Positions 18,320 through 26,149 of a stretch of 64,000 nt of DNA are shown here, piece after piece (the first letter of the stretch is position 1; the number at the start of each line of letters is the position of its first letter). The stretch is from Rhodococcus sp. 06-462-5 (lineage in GTDB: Bacteria; Actinomycetota; Actinomycetes; Mycobacteriales; Mycobacteriaceae), in the NCBI RefSeq assembly GCF_002258315.1, contig NZ_NOYD01000054.1, positions 1-64,000 on the forward strand, in the 5' to 3' direction. Under the pieces are notes generated by a model, which saw only the letters and a program-made list of their open reading frames with translations, made no database searches and had not been told where the DNA came from. The translations under genes were made by a program, and so were the position numbers.

Positions 18320-18751
18320 TCAGCTCGCCATGGCGTCGTGCTCGCCGTGCTCGTTGTGGTGATCACTCCGGTGTTCCTCCGACGCCGGTGCGGCATGGTT
18401 CTGCTGCCCACTGTCGTGCCCGTGGGGTTCGCCGCCGGTGGCGGCGGTTTCTGCCGGCGGGGTCTGCGTGGGTTCTTTCTTGCTGGTGGCCGGTTTTGCG
18501 ACTCCCTTCAGTGATGGCCGGACGTAGCCGCCCTTCTTCAGTTGGGCGGTGGTGAAGCCTGCAGCTTTGGCGGCGTCGTAGGCCACGATGAATTCGGCGG
18601 TCGAGTCGACATGTTCGGCCTGCGCTTTGGCGACTGCTTCGGCCTTCTGCCGGCTGTTCTCGGCTGCTTCGACAAGGTTGCGCATTGCGGTGAACTGCGG
18701 GCCGAGGATCTCGCGGGTGGTTGCATCGGCCTGGTCGGCGGTCTTGGGCAT
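18320..18751 (-). CDS. Unknown coiled-coil/His-rich conjugation-operon protein
   Basis: 143 residues from the ATG at 18751, which follows AAGGAA at good spacing; a longer frame upstream lacks such a site. Residues 10-60 are alpha-helical and rich in Ala, Glu and Gln (probable coiled coil), followed by a basic segment with KKGGYVRPSLKG. The last 40 residues are low-complexity and rich in His, Glu and Asp. No known domain. It lies between the Cys-rich gene and the degenerate HNH-like gene. Confidence 0.65.
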   Translation of the reverse strand: MPKTADQADATTREILGPQFTAMRNLVEAAENSRQKAEAVAKAQAEHVDSTAEFIVAYDAAKAAGFTTAQLKKGGYVRPSLKGVAKPATSKKEPTQTPPAETAATGGEPHGHDSGQQNHAAPASEEHRSDHHNEHGEHDAMAS

Positions 18752-18829
18752 GAGATTCCTTCTTTCATGTTGTGTGCGAGGGACTTTCATTTCCTCTTGG
18801 GGAGGAGATTTGTGTGGCCGATCGTGTGG

Positions 18830-19579
18830 TCAGTTCGCCGGTTCGGTCTCGCCCGCAGTTGTCACCGCGGTGTTGCCGAGACCGCAGAGTTGCGTGGCCG
18901 CGACAGCATCACCGCGGGTGATGGGCAAGGCGTATGTCTGCGCCACACGAAGATATTTCGCCGCAAATGCACATGCGAGGTCGTCGTTGCTCGGATGCCA
19001 CTGAGAAAGCCCACGTTGGGCTCGATGTTCAACTGCCTGCGCGCTGGCGACGATGATGTTGGTCTGTACGTCGCTGACAAAGCGTTGCTGCTGTTCGGGT
19101 GCCCATGCAGCAGCACCCAACGCCCACGCCGCGTCCAGCGGGTAGACGTAATCGCTTGCTGCAGCATCTTTCTCAGATGCTGCATCGAATTCGACGGTGA
19201 CACCGGTGTATGGATCATTCAACACGCCCTGTGCCACAACGCAATTGTCCGTTCCGGCAGCGAATGTGACGGCCTCGAGCTCCGCTGCCAATGCGATGTT
19301 CCTGGTGTCGCATCCGTGATCGCTGCCTGGCGGCCGCACGAGAAGTTCCGCCAAGCGCTGACCGTCGGGCCACCTGGCCGTGCTGTCGATATCGTCGACG
19401 ACGGGCAGGGCGTCGAGAAGGCTCGCAACGGTGATGACGTCGTGGAAGACCTGGGGTGGTGGTGGCGCAGTGTCGGCCTCGTGGTGATCCGTCGTGATCA
19501 CCACGGCAGCCGCGGCCGCCACAGCGACCATCACGGCTGCGGCAATGGCTGTCCATGCGGTCTGATGTGTCTTCGCCAT
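18830..19579 (-). CDS. Membrane-anchored protein with degenerate HNH (DUF1524-like) domain
   Basis: 249 residues. The N-terminus has one long hydrophobic segment (residues about 8-30), a signal anchor, so the rest is probably outside the membrane. The C-terminal region follows the DUF1524/GmrSD-type HNH layout: VLNDPYTG, then a D-Y-V-Y-P-L-D-A-A-W segment where active members have D-H-V-V-A-L, then an N-x-x-x-A block and SQWHPSND with a following Cys. The catalytic His position is Tyr, so nuclease activity is doubtful. The ATG at 19579 follows a GAAGAGGTGA ribosome site; a GTG four codons upstream is less likely. Confidence 0.65.
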   Translation of the reverse strand: MAKTHQTAWTAIAAAVMVAVAAAAAVVITTDHHEADTAPPPPQVFHDVITVASLLDALPVVDDIDSTARWPDGQRLAELLVRPPGSDHGCDTRNIALAAELEAVTFAAGTDNCVVAQGVLNDPYTGVTVEFDAASEKDAAASDYVYPLDAAWALGAAAWAPEQQQRFVSDVQTNIIVASAQAVEHRAQRGLSQWHPSNDDLACAFAAKYLRVAQTYALPITRGDAVAATQLCGLGNTAVTTAGETEPAN

Positions 19580-19655
19580 GATGGCAATCACCTCTTCGGG
19601 AGCTGTCGAGTTCGGGGAGGGAAGAAAAAGCAGGACGCAACTGCGCGCAGGCGGA

Positions 19656-20453
19656 TCAGGATGCGACGAGAGTGAGCGCGGTGCCGAGTGCGAGGTACGG
19701 GCCCAGCGCGATATGCGACCGTGCAGGCTCGGATCTGATCGCTCGAAGGACCCGCACGACTATCACTCCGACGAAAGCCGTCAGGATCGAGAACACCAGC
19801 GCCGCACCGAGGGATGTCCAGCCGACGTAGCCTAGGACCATCGCGAGCGAGACCACCAGTCGCGCATCGCCGATACCGATTCCGCCGCGCAGAAGCACTG
19901 CAAGCGCGAAGAACAATATGCCGGCGGCCAGGCCGGCCAGAAGGGCGCGACCGACCGCGCCCCAGGTGCCGTGAACGACACCGGTGAGCAAGATCATTGC
20001 TGCAGTTCCGCTGGCGGCCAGATACGCAAGAGCAGTCGGAATCCGTTGCACGCGTTGGTCGATCCACGCAATCCAGGGCACTACCAGAGCCAAGAACAGC
20101 ATTGCCGCCGGCGGCGCACTCGTCGGAGTACTGACGAAAGCGGAGATGACGCCCCACACGACACCGGAGACGATGACGGGAATTTTCGTCCCCAGCGCCG
20201 CCTCGTCGACGGAGATCTCGACCCGTGCACACACCGCGATGACGGTGGTCCGCAGCGCGGCCGACAGAGCTACCCCGACGATCACTGCTATCGCGACAAT
20301 CGAGACGCGGCCGACAGTCGCAGCAGTTGATGCCTGAGTGCTGGCCCAGGATGCCGACGACGCCTCGATCAAGGCCCATAGGACGCCTGCCGCCAGAGCG
20401 ACCACGACACTTCTGACGTAGTCGCTACGCAACATCGGCTTCTCGTTCACCAT
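19656..20453 (-). CDS. Type IV prepilin-peptidase-like membrane protein (A24 family)
   Basis: 265 residues, almost entirely hydrophobic, with about eight membrane spans. Two aspartates lie in the positions used by A24 aspartic proteases: one in WIDQRVQRIP (the family shows D-x-x-x-x-x-I-P) and one in GIGIGDARL (GxGD). Such enzymes cleave leaders of pilin-like proteins. The start at 20453 overlaps the previous gene by 29 bp; an ATG at 20435 would give an 11-bp overlap. Its likely substrate would be a pilin-like subunit of the transfer machinery; none is obvious in this window. Confidence 0.78.
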   Translation of the reverse strand: MVNEKPMLRSDYVRSVVVALAAGVLWALIEASSASWASTQASTAATVGRVSIVAIAVIVGVALSAALRTTVIAVCARVEISVDEAALGTKIPVIVSGVVWGVISAFVSTPTSAPPAAMLFLALVVPWIAWIDQRVQRIPTALAYLAASGTAAMILLTGVVHGTWGAVGRALLAGLAAGILFFALAVLLRGGIGIGDARLVVSLAMVLGYVGWTSLGAALVFSILTAFVGVIVVRVLRAIRSEPARSHIALGPYLALGTALTLVAS

Positions 20454-21411
20454 CGGAGCGAGCGGCGTGCACGGCCATCCGGGCACGGTAGCGGACCTTC
20501 TTTTTCACCGCTGAGTCGAGATCGATTCCGAGTACGTCGGCCAGGTGCTCGGTTGACCACCGCCGACGGAGCGAAATTCCTACGATCTCGGCTTGCTCTG
20601 CAAGAGTGAGCGGCAGTCTCCATTCGCCGCACAGGCGACGGTAGACGGCCGCCTCGTCCACGCCGCGGATGCCTCGGGGCGAATGTGGACGTGCTCGGGG
20701 GTCGTCGATTTCGTCATCGTCCCAAGCAAGAGGCGTCGCCCATCCCTGCTCACGGGCTGCATTCCGGACCTGCTCGTCGGGGCCGGGTGTCATGGAGATC
20801 TGGTCGTAGACGTCGTTGATGACGGACCAGAGTTCACTGGGGACAACTTGATCCGATGGCAACGTCGAAAGCTTGGGCACCGACAGCCCGGTCAGTTCGG
20901 ACAGCGCTTGCACCGAGTAGCCCATCGCGACGAGGGCCCGGATCCGTCGCTGAGCTCCGACACCTAAGGTCATCGCCCGTCCCCGGGTGGGGTGGAAGGT
21001 GACGTCGAGAATAGCTTTCGAGATGCTTGCGGTGGTCTCGAAGCATTTGTGGTTGGCGACTGTCTCCACATCACTGAGGCTGAGCTTCGTGAGATCGAGG
21101 ATCATTTGGTCGGGCATACCGCCGAGCCGCAACGACAGCAGGTGGCGGCGGGCGGGTCCGGAGGGTACCGACGAGGCACTCCCGCGGCGGGATGTTCTGT
21201 TAGATCCCGCCGCGGGAGTGGAGCGACGTCGCGCACGCGCAGCGTCACTGCCGTCGCTCGTCGGGCCGAAGGAACCACCCCTCGACGTCGTCGAGCGACT
21301 CCATGAACCGGTATTCCGGTCAGGATTCATTGTATTGCTATCGGGCACTGCATCACACAGTGCGGGGGAAAGATTGTTTTGCGTACGCGAAACCACGTCG
21401 ACGTCAGTCAT
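20425..21411 (-). CDS. HTH DNA-binding protein of actinobacterial mobile elements
   Basis: 328 residues. The first 100 are Ser/Arg-rich and probably disordered. The middle carries a helix-turn-helix (VGAQRRIRALVAMGYS then LSELTGLSVPKLSTL) followed by the MTPGPDEQVRNAAREQGW and PLAWDDDEIDDP blocks that I associate with HTH proteins of actinophages and actinobacterial plasmids. A second HTH-like region (WSTEHLADVLGIDLDSAVKK) is C-terminal. The ATG at 21411 overlaps the stop of the WhiB-like gene by 4 bp. Probably regulates or organises the plasmid transfer genes. Confidence 0.75.
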   Translation of the reverse strand: MTDVDVVSRTQNNLSPALCDAVPDSNTMNPDRNTGSWSRSTTSRGGSFGPTSDGSDAARARRRSTPAAGSNRTSRRGSASSVPSGPARRHLLSLRLGGMPDQMILDLTKLSLSDVETVANHKCFETTASISKAILDVTFHPTRGRAMTLGVGAQRRIRALVAMGYSVQALSELTGLSVPKLSTLPSDQVVPSELWSVINDVYDQISMTPGPDEQVRNAAREQGWATPLAWDDDEIDDPRARPHSPRGIRGVDEAAVYRRLCGEWRLPLTLAEQAEIVGISLRRRWSTEHLADVLGIDLDSAVKKKVRYRARMAVHAARSDGEREADVA

Positions 21412-21836
21412 GGTGCATCCCTTTTCAGTTGATGCGGTTGGTCAGACCGCACATCAGATGTTGGGGACACTACCTCGCGGGAGTGCATCGCGTCCAGACC
21501 GTCGGGTCGTTTTTCTTCGGTGATGAGAGTTCCTCGGTCGTACAGTCCGCCTGCCGCGACGCCGGTATAGCTATCTGCCTCGGCTCTTGTGCGGCATGCG
21601 ACGAAGGCCGCGAGCGGGCAGGTCTCGCACGATTCGAGGAGATGCGCTGCAGCGACGGTTGCTTTCCGGCGCCGTTCGAGACGTGGGATCCGTGACTGCA
21701 GCAGCTCTGCGACCGCCGTTTCGCGGGCGGCCCAGTTGCTGTCTCGGACACACTGACCGAGCGGCATCGTGAACGATTCTCTGCTCGCGATCGCGCGTAG
21801 TTCTGCGCGGCGACCACTGGTGGCTTTCGTTCTCAT
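21408..21836 (-). CDS. WhiB-like [Fe-S] regulator, atypical cysteine spacing
   Basis: 142 residues from the ATG at 21836 (GGAG ribosome site). WhiB-like features: a first Cys in GQCVRDSNW, a C-x2-C pair, a fourth Cys, then a glycine-rich turn (GVAAGGLYDRG) in place of GVWGG. The last spacing is C-x7-C rather than the usual C-x5-C. These proteins hold a 4Fe-4S cluster and act with sigma factors. 4-bp ATGA overlaps at both ends place it firmly in the conjugation operon. Confidence 0.78.
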   Translation of the reverse strand: MRTKATSGRRAELRAIASRESFTMPLGQCVRDSNWAARETAVAELLQSRIPRLERRRKATVAAAHLLESCETCPLAAFVACRTRAEADSYTGVAAGGLYDRGTLITEEKRPDGLDAMHSREVVSPTSDVRSDQPHQLKRDAP

Positions 21837-22165
21837 CCCCGGTCTCCTCGGTGCAGTCGAGCCTGTCGGGCTGAGTAGGCCGAGCGGCCGGCGCTGATCG
21901 CGACGGCACCGAGGGCGACGACGACGGCGAGAGCGATGATCAGTCGTCGACCGTCGAGCCCGGCACCGTCCGATGCTGGGATCTGCACCATCGGGGATGC
22001 CTCGCTGGCGATCAGAATGGAGTGCTCGACCAGCCAGGCGATTGCCGTCGACCACCACAGGCCTGCGGATCCGAGAGCCATGGTGGCTGCGAGTGGGGCG
22101 ATCCAGATCAGCGCCATCTGATCGTCGTCGGAGAGGGCTTTGCTGTTGTTGCCGTGTTGGGACAT
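21833..22165 (-). CDS. Small two-span membrane protein
   Basis: 110 residues from the ATG at 22165 (AGAGGA ribosome site). It has a polar N-terminus, a hydrophobic segment (about 20-42), a short loop, a second span (about 73-95) and an Arg-rich C-terminal tail, both ends probably cytoplasmic. The stop overlaps the WhiB-like start by 4 bp. It follows the FtsK-like ATPase gene by 40 bp and may be a membrane partner of it. No family recognised. Confidence 0.7.
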   Translation of the reverse strand: MSQHGNNSKALSDDDQMALIWIAPLAATMALGSAGLWWSTAIAWLVEHSILIASEASPMVQIPASDGAGLDGRRLIIALAVVVALGAVAISAGRSAYSARQARLHRGDRG

Positions 22166-22205
22166 GTGGTTGTTCCTCTTCTGATCGTGTGTGTCGCAGA
22201 GTGAT

Positions 22206-24458
22206 TCAGGTGGCGAGGGCAAGGGGGCGACGAACTTGAACAGTCGCGTCGAGAGGAATGTCGAGCACCCCCTCGTCGTCGCCGTCGCCACGCCAGGTCA
22301 GCCCGACCATGTCGTCACCCGACTCGTCTCCGTAGATGTCGGGTTCGTTGTCGACGACGACCCAGATCCCGGCGTCCTCGTCGAGGAGAACTAGGTCGCC
22401 GGCAACGAGGTCGACCGGAGCAGTGTCTTCGGATTCGCCGTAGCCCTCCCAGTCGTCGACGTCGGTACCGGCGTCGGGGACCACCTGCAGGTGCGGGCGG
22501 TCCTTGTGCATCGGAGAGCCCGGGACGCCGGACACGGCTTTTTCTTTCGGCGTCTGCGCGTCGGGCTTGGGCTGGCGAACGGTGGGGGTGTCGAGATTGA
22601 GCATTGCCATCGGCGACGATGCGCGACGAGCTGAATCACTGTCCGCGCGCGTCTTTCGCCTGGCGACGGGATCGAGATTGGGATGGTCCGACGCGCGCGC
22701 CCAGGGCGCGCCGGAGACGTGATGGAAACGGATCTCTTCGTCGCCGTCCACGGTGCCGCCGGGATCCGGGTCGAGGATCACCAACCGCTCGTGCCGCACT
22801 TCGAGAGGACGCAGGCGGTCCAGCACCGCTGCGTCGTCGGCCCCGGGCTCAGTCTTGCGGGGGTCGGGAGTGAAGTAGGTCTGAATTTCGACCGCTTGGT
22901 TGTGGTCGTTGACACTGGTCGCCCGCCCACGACATCCGCGCGGGATACCGACTCCAGTGGTTGCCGATTCCCACATCATCAACGCGCCCTGCGGACTCAG
23001 ACGGCCCATCGATACGCGCTGGCGAAAGTTGTCTCGCATGTCGCCGCCGAAGTACTCGGCATCGGGTCGCTGCGTTCCCAGCACCATGTGGCACTTCGCT
23101 GTGCGGCCTTTTCGTCCGATCGACGCCACTTCCTGGAGGGTCTTCGGCTTGGTGGGATCACCCTTACCTTTGATGCTCGAGTACCAGTTGAGCAGGTTGC
23201 CTCGGAAGTCGGCGTACTCGTCGATGAACAGAACGACGGGCTCAAAGTCGGCCTCGGTAGCTTCTCCGTTGACGATCAGCGAGTACCGGGTTTCCATGAG
23301 ATTCCAGAACCGATAGATGACCGCGACCTGGTGCTCCATGTGGCTGGCGACGATCTGTACATTCGGCCAGTCCTGGAAGCCCAAGAACTCGACCCCTTTT
23401 CCGTCGACGACCCATACCGGCCAACCGTGCGCGGTGAGCTGTGTCAGCAGGGTGTGTGCGGTGACGGTCTTTCCGGTTCCGGATGCACCGACGAGCATGA
23501 AGTGTGGGTCGATCGCCGGCCGCCACACCATGGGGTTGCCGTCCTCGTCCTCGCCGTACGAAATCGCGACCGAGTCGTAGTCGGAGTGCGCGAGGTCGCC
23601 GAGATCGGTCGTGGATTCCGCGTCGCCGAGGCCGGCCGGGTTGTAGAGCTTCTTCGGAAAGGTCGGGCGCACCTCGAAACGCACCCAGTCCGTTTCGAGG
23701 TTCCAGCGAGCACGCCACCGACCGGGCAGATTGACGCTCACTACTCGTTGTACTCGGGCCCGATAGCCCTCGGACTCGAGTCGATGTCCGACCTCATGGG
23801 TGGCTTCGACAGCTACAAGATCCCCGGTGCTCGGGTCCGTCTCGTGTCTGGTGATCTTTCCGGTCGGCCCTAGCAGCGCGAGAATCGTGCGCGTGGCTTT
23901 GACGAGTTCGGGCGAGACATGCGTCTCGGAGACGGACCGTGTGTCCGGGACGAGAACGAGACGGCGTTTGCGTGTGTTGTGCTTCTGGATCCGGTACCGG
24001 CCCCAGCTCTGCTGGGAGAGCAATTCGACGACGCGGGGCTCCCACTGTTCGTCGAGAAGGAGCGCGGCCGACTGGTAGCGGACGGTGATTCTGCCCGGAC
24101 GGCCGGGCCACTGGCCGCTCCACCGAGTCGCCGTCAGGACATCACGGGTCGGCGGTGACGCGGTCAGCCGGCAGAGCTGCTCGATCGCACGATCGGTCTC
24201 TTCGGCTCGGATCGTGGCGCGATAGCCGTTGTAGCTGACGGCCGCGCCCGCGCCGACGCCGAGTGCTGCTCCACCCCATGCGATCGCTGTGTCGAGGTTC
24301 AGGATCGGGCCCAGTGCTGCCGACACGACTCCACCGGCAACGTAGAGCACACAGTTGCGGATCCACGGATTGTTCTGGGGGTCGAGCGAGGGTGCATCAC
24401 GTAGCGACCGGTATCCGTCGAGGGGTGCCTGAGTCGGGTTGGGTAGCGCGCACATCAT
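22206..24458 (-). CDS. FtsK/TcpA-like DNA-translocating coupling ATPase
   Basis: 750 residues. Two N-terminal membrane spans (about 33-80), a central region, then the ATPase domain with Walker A GASGTGKT (about residue 329) and Walker B VVLFIDEYAD (about 413), and the family block GRKGRTAKCHMVLGTQRPD. FtsK/TcpA-type proteins couple DNA to a transfer channel or pump double-stranded DNA. A third of the protein after the ATPase is polar and probably flexible. The start overlaps the upstream stop by 4 bp. This is the best candidate for the transfer motor of the plasmid. Confidence 0.92.
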   Translation of the reverse strand: MMCALPNPTQAPLDGYRSLRDAPSLDPQNNPWIRNCVLYVAGGVVSAALGPILNLDTAIAWGGAALGVGAGAAVSYNGYRATIRAEETDRAIEQLCRLTASPPTRDVLTATRWSGQWPGRPGRITVRYQSAALLLDEQWEPRVVELLSQQSWGRYRIQKHNTRKRRLVLVPDTRSVSETHVSPELVKATRTILALLGPTGKITRHETDPSTGDLVAVEATHEVGHRLESEGYRARVQRVVSVNLPGRWRARWNLETDWVRFEVRPTFPKKLYNPAGLGDAESTTDLGDLAHSDYDSVAISYGEDEDGNPMVWRPAIDPHFMLVGASGTGKTVTAHTLLTQLTAHGWPVWVVDGKGVEFLGFQDWPNVQIVASHMEHQVAVIYRFWNLMETRYSLIVNGEATEADFEPVVLFIDEYADFRGNLLNWYSSIKGKGDPTKPKTLQEVASIGRKGRTAKCHMVLGTQRPDAEYFGGDMRDNFRQRVSMGRLSPQGALMMWESATTGVGIPRGCRGRATSVNDHNQAVEIQTYFTPDPRKTEPGADDAAVLDRLRPLEVRHERLVILDPDPGGTVDGDEEIRFHHVSGAPWARASDHPNLDPVARRKTRADSDSARRASSPMAMLNLDTPTVRQPKPDAQTPKEKAVSGVPGSPMHKDRPHLQVVPDAGTDVDDWEGYGESEDTAPVDLVAGDLVLLDEDAGIWVVVDNEPDIYGDESGDDMVGLTWRGDGDDEGVLDIPLDATVQVRRPLALAT

Positions 24459-24883
24459 GCATCCCGGGTGATCGTGATCAGGATCCCGTCACCGGAAGTT
24501 GGGCGCATCGTTGCGGTCAAGGCCACGCTGCGTCGGCCGACTTCGTTGTTGAGATGGGTCGGGTTGTAGTCGAGGGTGAAACGGCACGCGGCGTGAGGCT
24601 GGCAGTGCGCAGCGCGGAGAGCCGCATCGACAAGTCTGATCAATCGTTCGTCTTCGGTGTCGACGAGCAGGTTGCTCGAATTCCACTCGACGACGAGCGA
24701 CCAGACCTCGTCGGTGGTTGCGAGGGTCACGATCCGGTTGGTGGGATCGTCGAGCCTGAGGGTCTCGATCCGAGCGAAGTTCGGCAGCGCTCCTCGATCG
24801 ATGACAGGACTCAGGGGGCCGGCCGTAGATCGACTGCTCCTCGAACGTGCCCTCGCTACGTGTAGTCGTGTCGGTGCGCTCAT
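24455..24883 (-). CDS. Unknown first gene of the second conjugation operon
   Basis: 142 residues, no membrane span. The N-terminal 25 residues are basic; the remainder looks like a compact alpha/beta domain (LATTDEVWSLVVEWNSSN, then CRFTLDYNPTHLNN). It directly follows the bipartite promoter-like element at 24913-24951 and overlaps the FtsK-like ATPase gene by 4 bp, so it is probably a partner of the coupling ATPase. No family recognised. Confidence 0.7.
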   Translation of the reverse strand: MSAPTRLHVARARSRSSRSTAGPLSPVIDRGALPNFARIETLRLDDPTNRIVTLATTDEVWSLVVEWNSSNLLVDTEDERLIRLVDAALRAAHCQPHAACRFTLDYNPTHLNNEVGRRSVALTATMRPTSGDGILITITRDA

Positions 24884-24912
24884 GGGGACTCCCTGTCTCG
24901 TCGTGCCTTCTC

Positions 24913-24951
24913 GAGAACAGGTAGATCCAGGTGCGTCGACTTCTGTGACAG
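24913..24951 (-). promoter_or_regulatory. Shared bipartite promoter element, copy 2
   Basis: On the minus strand: CTGTCACAG, 14 bases, then GGATCTACCTGTTCTC, ending 29 bases before the ATG at 24883. The same two blocks with the same 14-base spacer occur at 35016-35054 before the other conjugation operon. Spacing and position suggest a promoter or activator site used by both operons. Confidence 0.72.
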
Positions 24952-25549
24952 CCGCGGTGAATCTTTTTCCGACAACCTTTCATCTCGCGCTGCAGCGCAT
25001 GCGTTCATGGCCCCATCAGTGGCGCACCGATCGGTCACCAGTGCTCTATCGGTGAGGGTGCGATTGGGGACGGGCAAGTCGCGTTCCGTGTTGCGACTGA
25101 CCGTCGCGGGAACAGCTATGTGCGCTCGACACCCCTTGACATGGGGGGTACGCTGCAAACGGCGATGCGAAGCGAGTAAGGCTTGCAGCGACCTTCCCAC
25201 ATCCGGGGCATATAACCACCAATTCGCGGCAGCATCGGCGCCTCATCAACTGCTCATCGGATGCGGTTCGATTCCTCTCTTACGCACCCTCGGGCAACGT
25301 CCATCCGCCAACCCCAGCGTCGGCGTGACTGCCACGAGATTCGGTATACGCAAGCCACCCCGACCGGCCTGGGGTGGGGCTCCTCCTCGCGGATCCGCGA
25401 GCTAAGGGCCGACGGAAGCCGGTTGTCACGTAGCGCGACAGGGCTATGAACGGCGGCACCGATCACGGGAAATAGTGCGTTCCATGTTGCCTGTACAGGG
25501 CGATCGGTTCAGTGGCCGGCGACCCTCTCCGGGTCATGTGCGGCGAGGG
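24952..25549. other. 600-bp non-coding region between conjugation operons
   Basis: No gene with family features. It contains a 7-bp hairpin (CCACCCC, 9-base loop, GGGGTGG, 25355-25377) and, nine bases on, a perfect 16-bp palindrome (25386-25401). A TTGACA hexamer lies at 25136-25141 on the plus strand, without a convincing partner. This is the only long non-coding stretch inside the transfer block and is the best place for a transfer origin or another cis-acting plasmid site. Confidence 0.5.
25355..25401. repeat. Hairpin plus 16-bp perfect palindrome, candidate cis-acting transfer site
   Basis: Stem CCACCCC/GGGGTGG (25355-25361 and 25371-25377) followed by CTCGCGGATCCGCGAG (25386-25401), which equals its own reverse complement. 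There is no T-run after either element, so a terminator is less likely than a protein-binding or transfer-origin site. Confidence 0.5.
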
Positions 25550-26149
25550 TCAGAAATCGAGAGTGTCCACACTCCACCCGGCTGCGGTCGGCACTGCCGA
25601 TACCCACACGGTCGTGGTGGAGTCGACGGGGACCGTGGCATCCGAGGTGACGGCCGATTGCGTTATCTCCGCGACTCGATAGATGCGCTCGGCGGTATCT
25701 GCCGGGCATCCGGAGCAGCCGATCGAGACGGTTGCGGTGATTTCGGCGTCTTCTTTCTTCCACTGTTCCCACTGGGCACCGGGGCCTCGCTCGGTCGTTG
25801 CAGGGGTGGAGAGTTTTGCAGCGAGGTTGTCGGTGAACCATCGGCGGGCGCGTAGAAACGCGTCGGTCGAGCTCGTGTCGGTGCTGGGGTACCAGGTGAA
25901 GGCGGTCGTCAGTGCTTGACGGATTGCGGTCTCCGCGTCTGTGGCGGCGCTGCTGATCGGAGCGGGTACAGCGGTTGTCTCGGTTGGCTGTGTGTTGATT
26001 TCGGGTAGCGACGGCGCGGTTGGCGCGCTCGTTGTCTCCGGTGCCGATTCCGGCTCATCGGTGGCGGGTGAGCTGCAGGACCAGGCGATGGTCACCACGG
26101 CTACAACGACGAGGAGGACGGCTATAAGACGTCGGCCGGCAAGGGACAT
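25550..26149 (-). CDS. Lipoprotein-like or signal-anchored conjugation protein
   Basis: 199 residues. An N-terminal hydrophobic stretch (about 6-24) ends in a Trp-Ser-Cys-Ser-Ser lipobox-like site, followed by a Thr/Pro/Glu-rich linker and a C-terminal domain of about 110 residues (AETAIRQALTTAFTWYPS then WFTDNLAAKL) that resembles the NTF2-like/VirB8-like periplasmic domains of Gram-positive transfer systems. The start overlaps the upstream hydrolase stop by one base (TGATG). Last gene of the first conjugation operon. It may bridge channel and envelope. Confidence 0.7.
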   Translation of the reverse strand: MSLAGRRLIAVLLVVVAVVTIAWSCSSPATDEPESAPETTSAPTAPSLPEINTQPTETTAVPAPISSAATDAETAIRQALTTAFTWYPSTDTSSTDAFLRARRWFTDNLAAKLSTPATTERGPGAQWEQWKKEDAEITATVSIGCSGCPADTAERIYRVAEITQSAVTSDATVPVDSTTTVWVSAVPTAAGWSVDTLDF

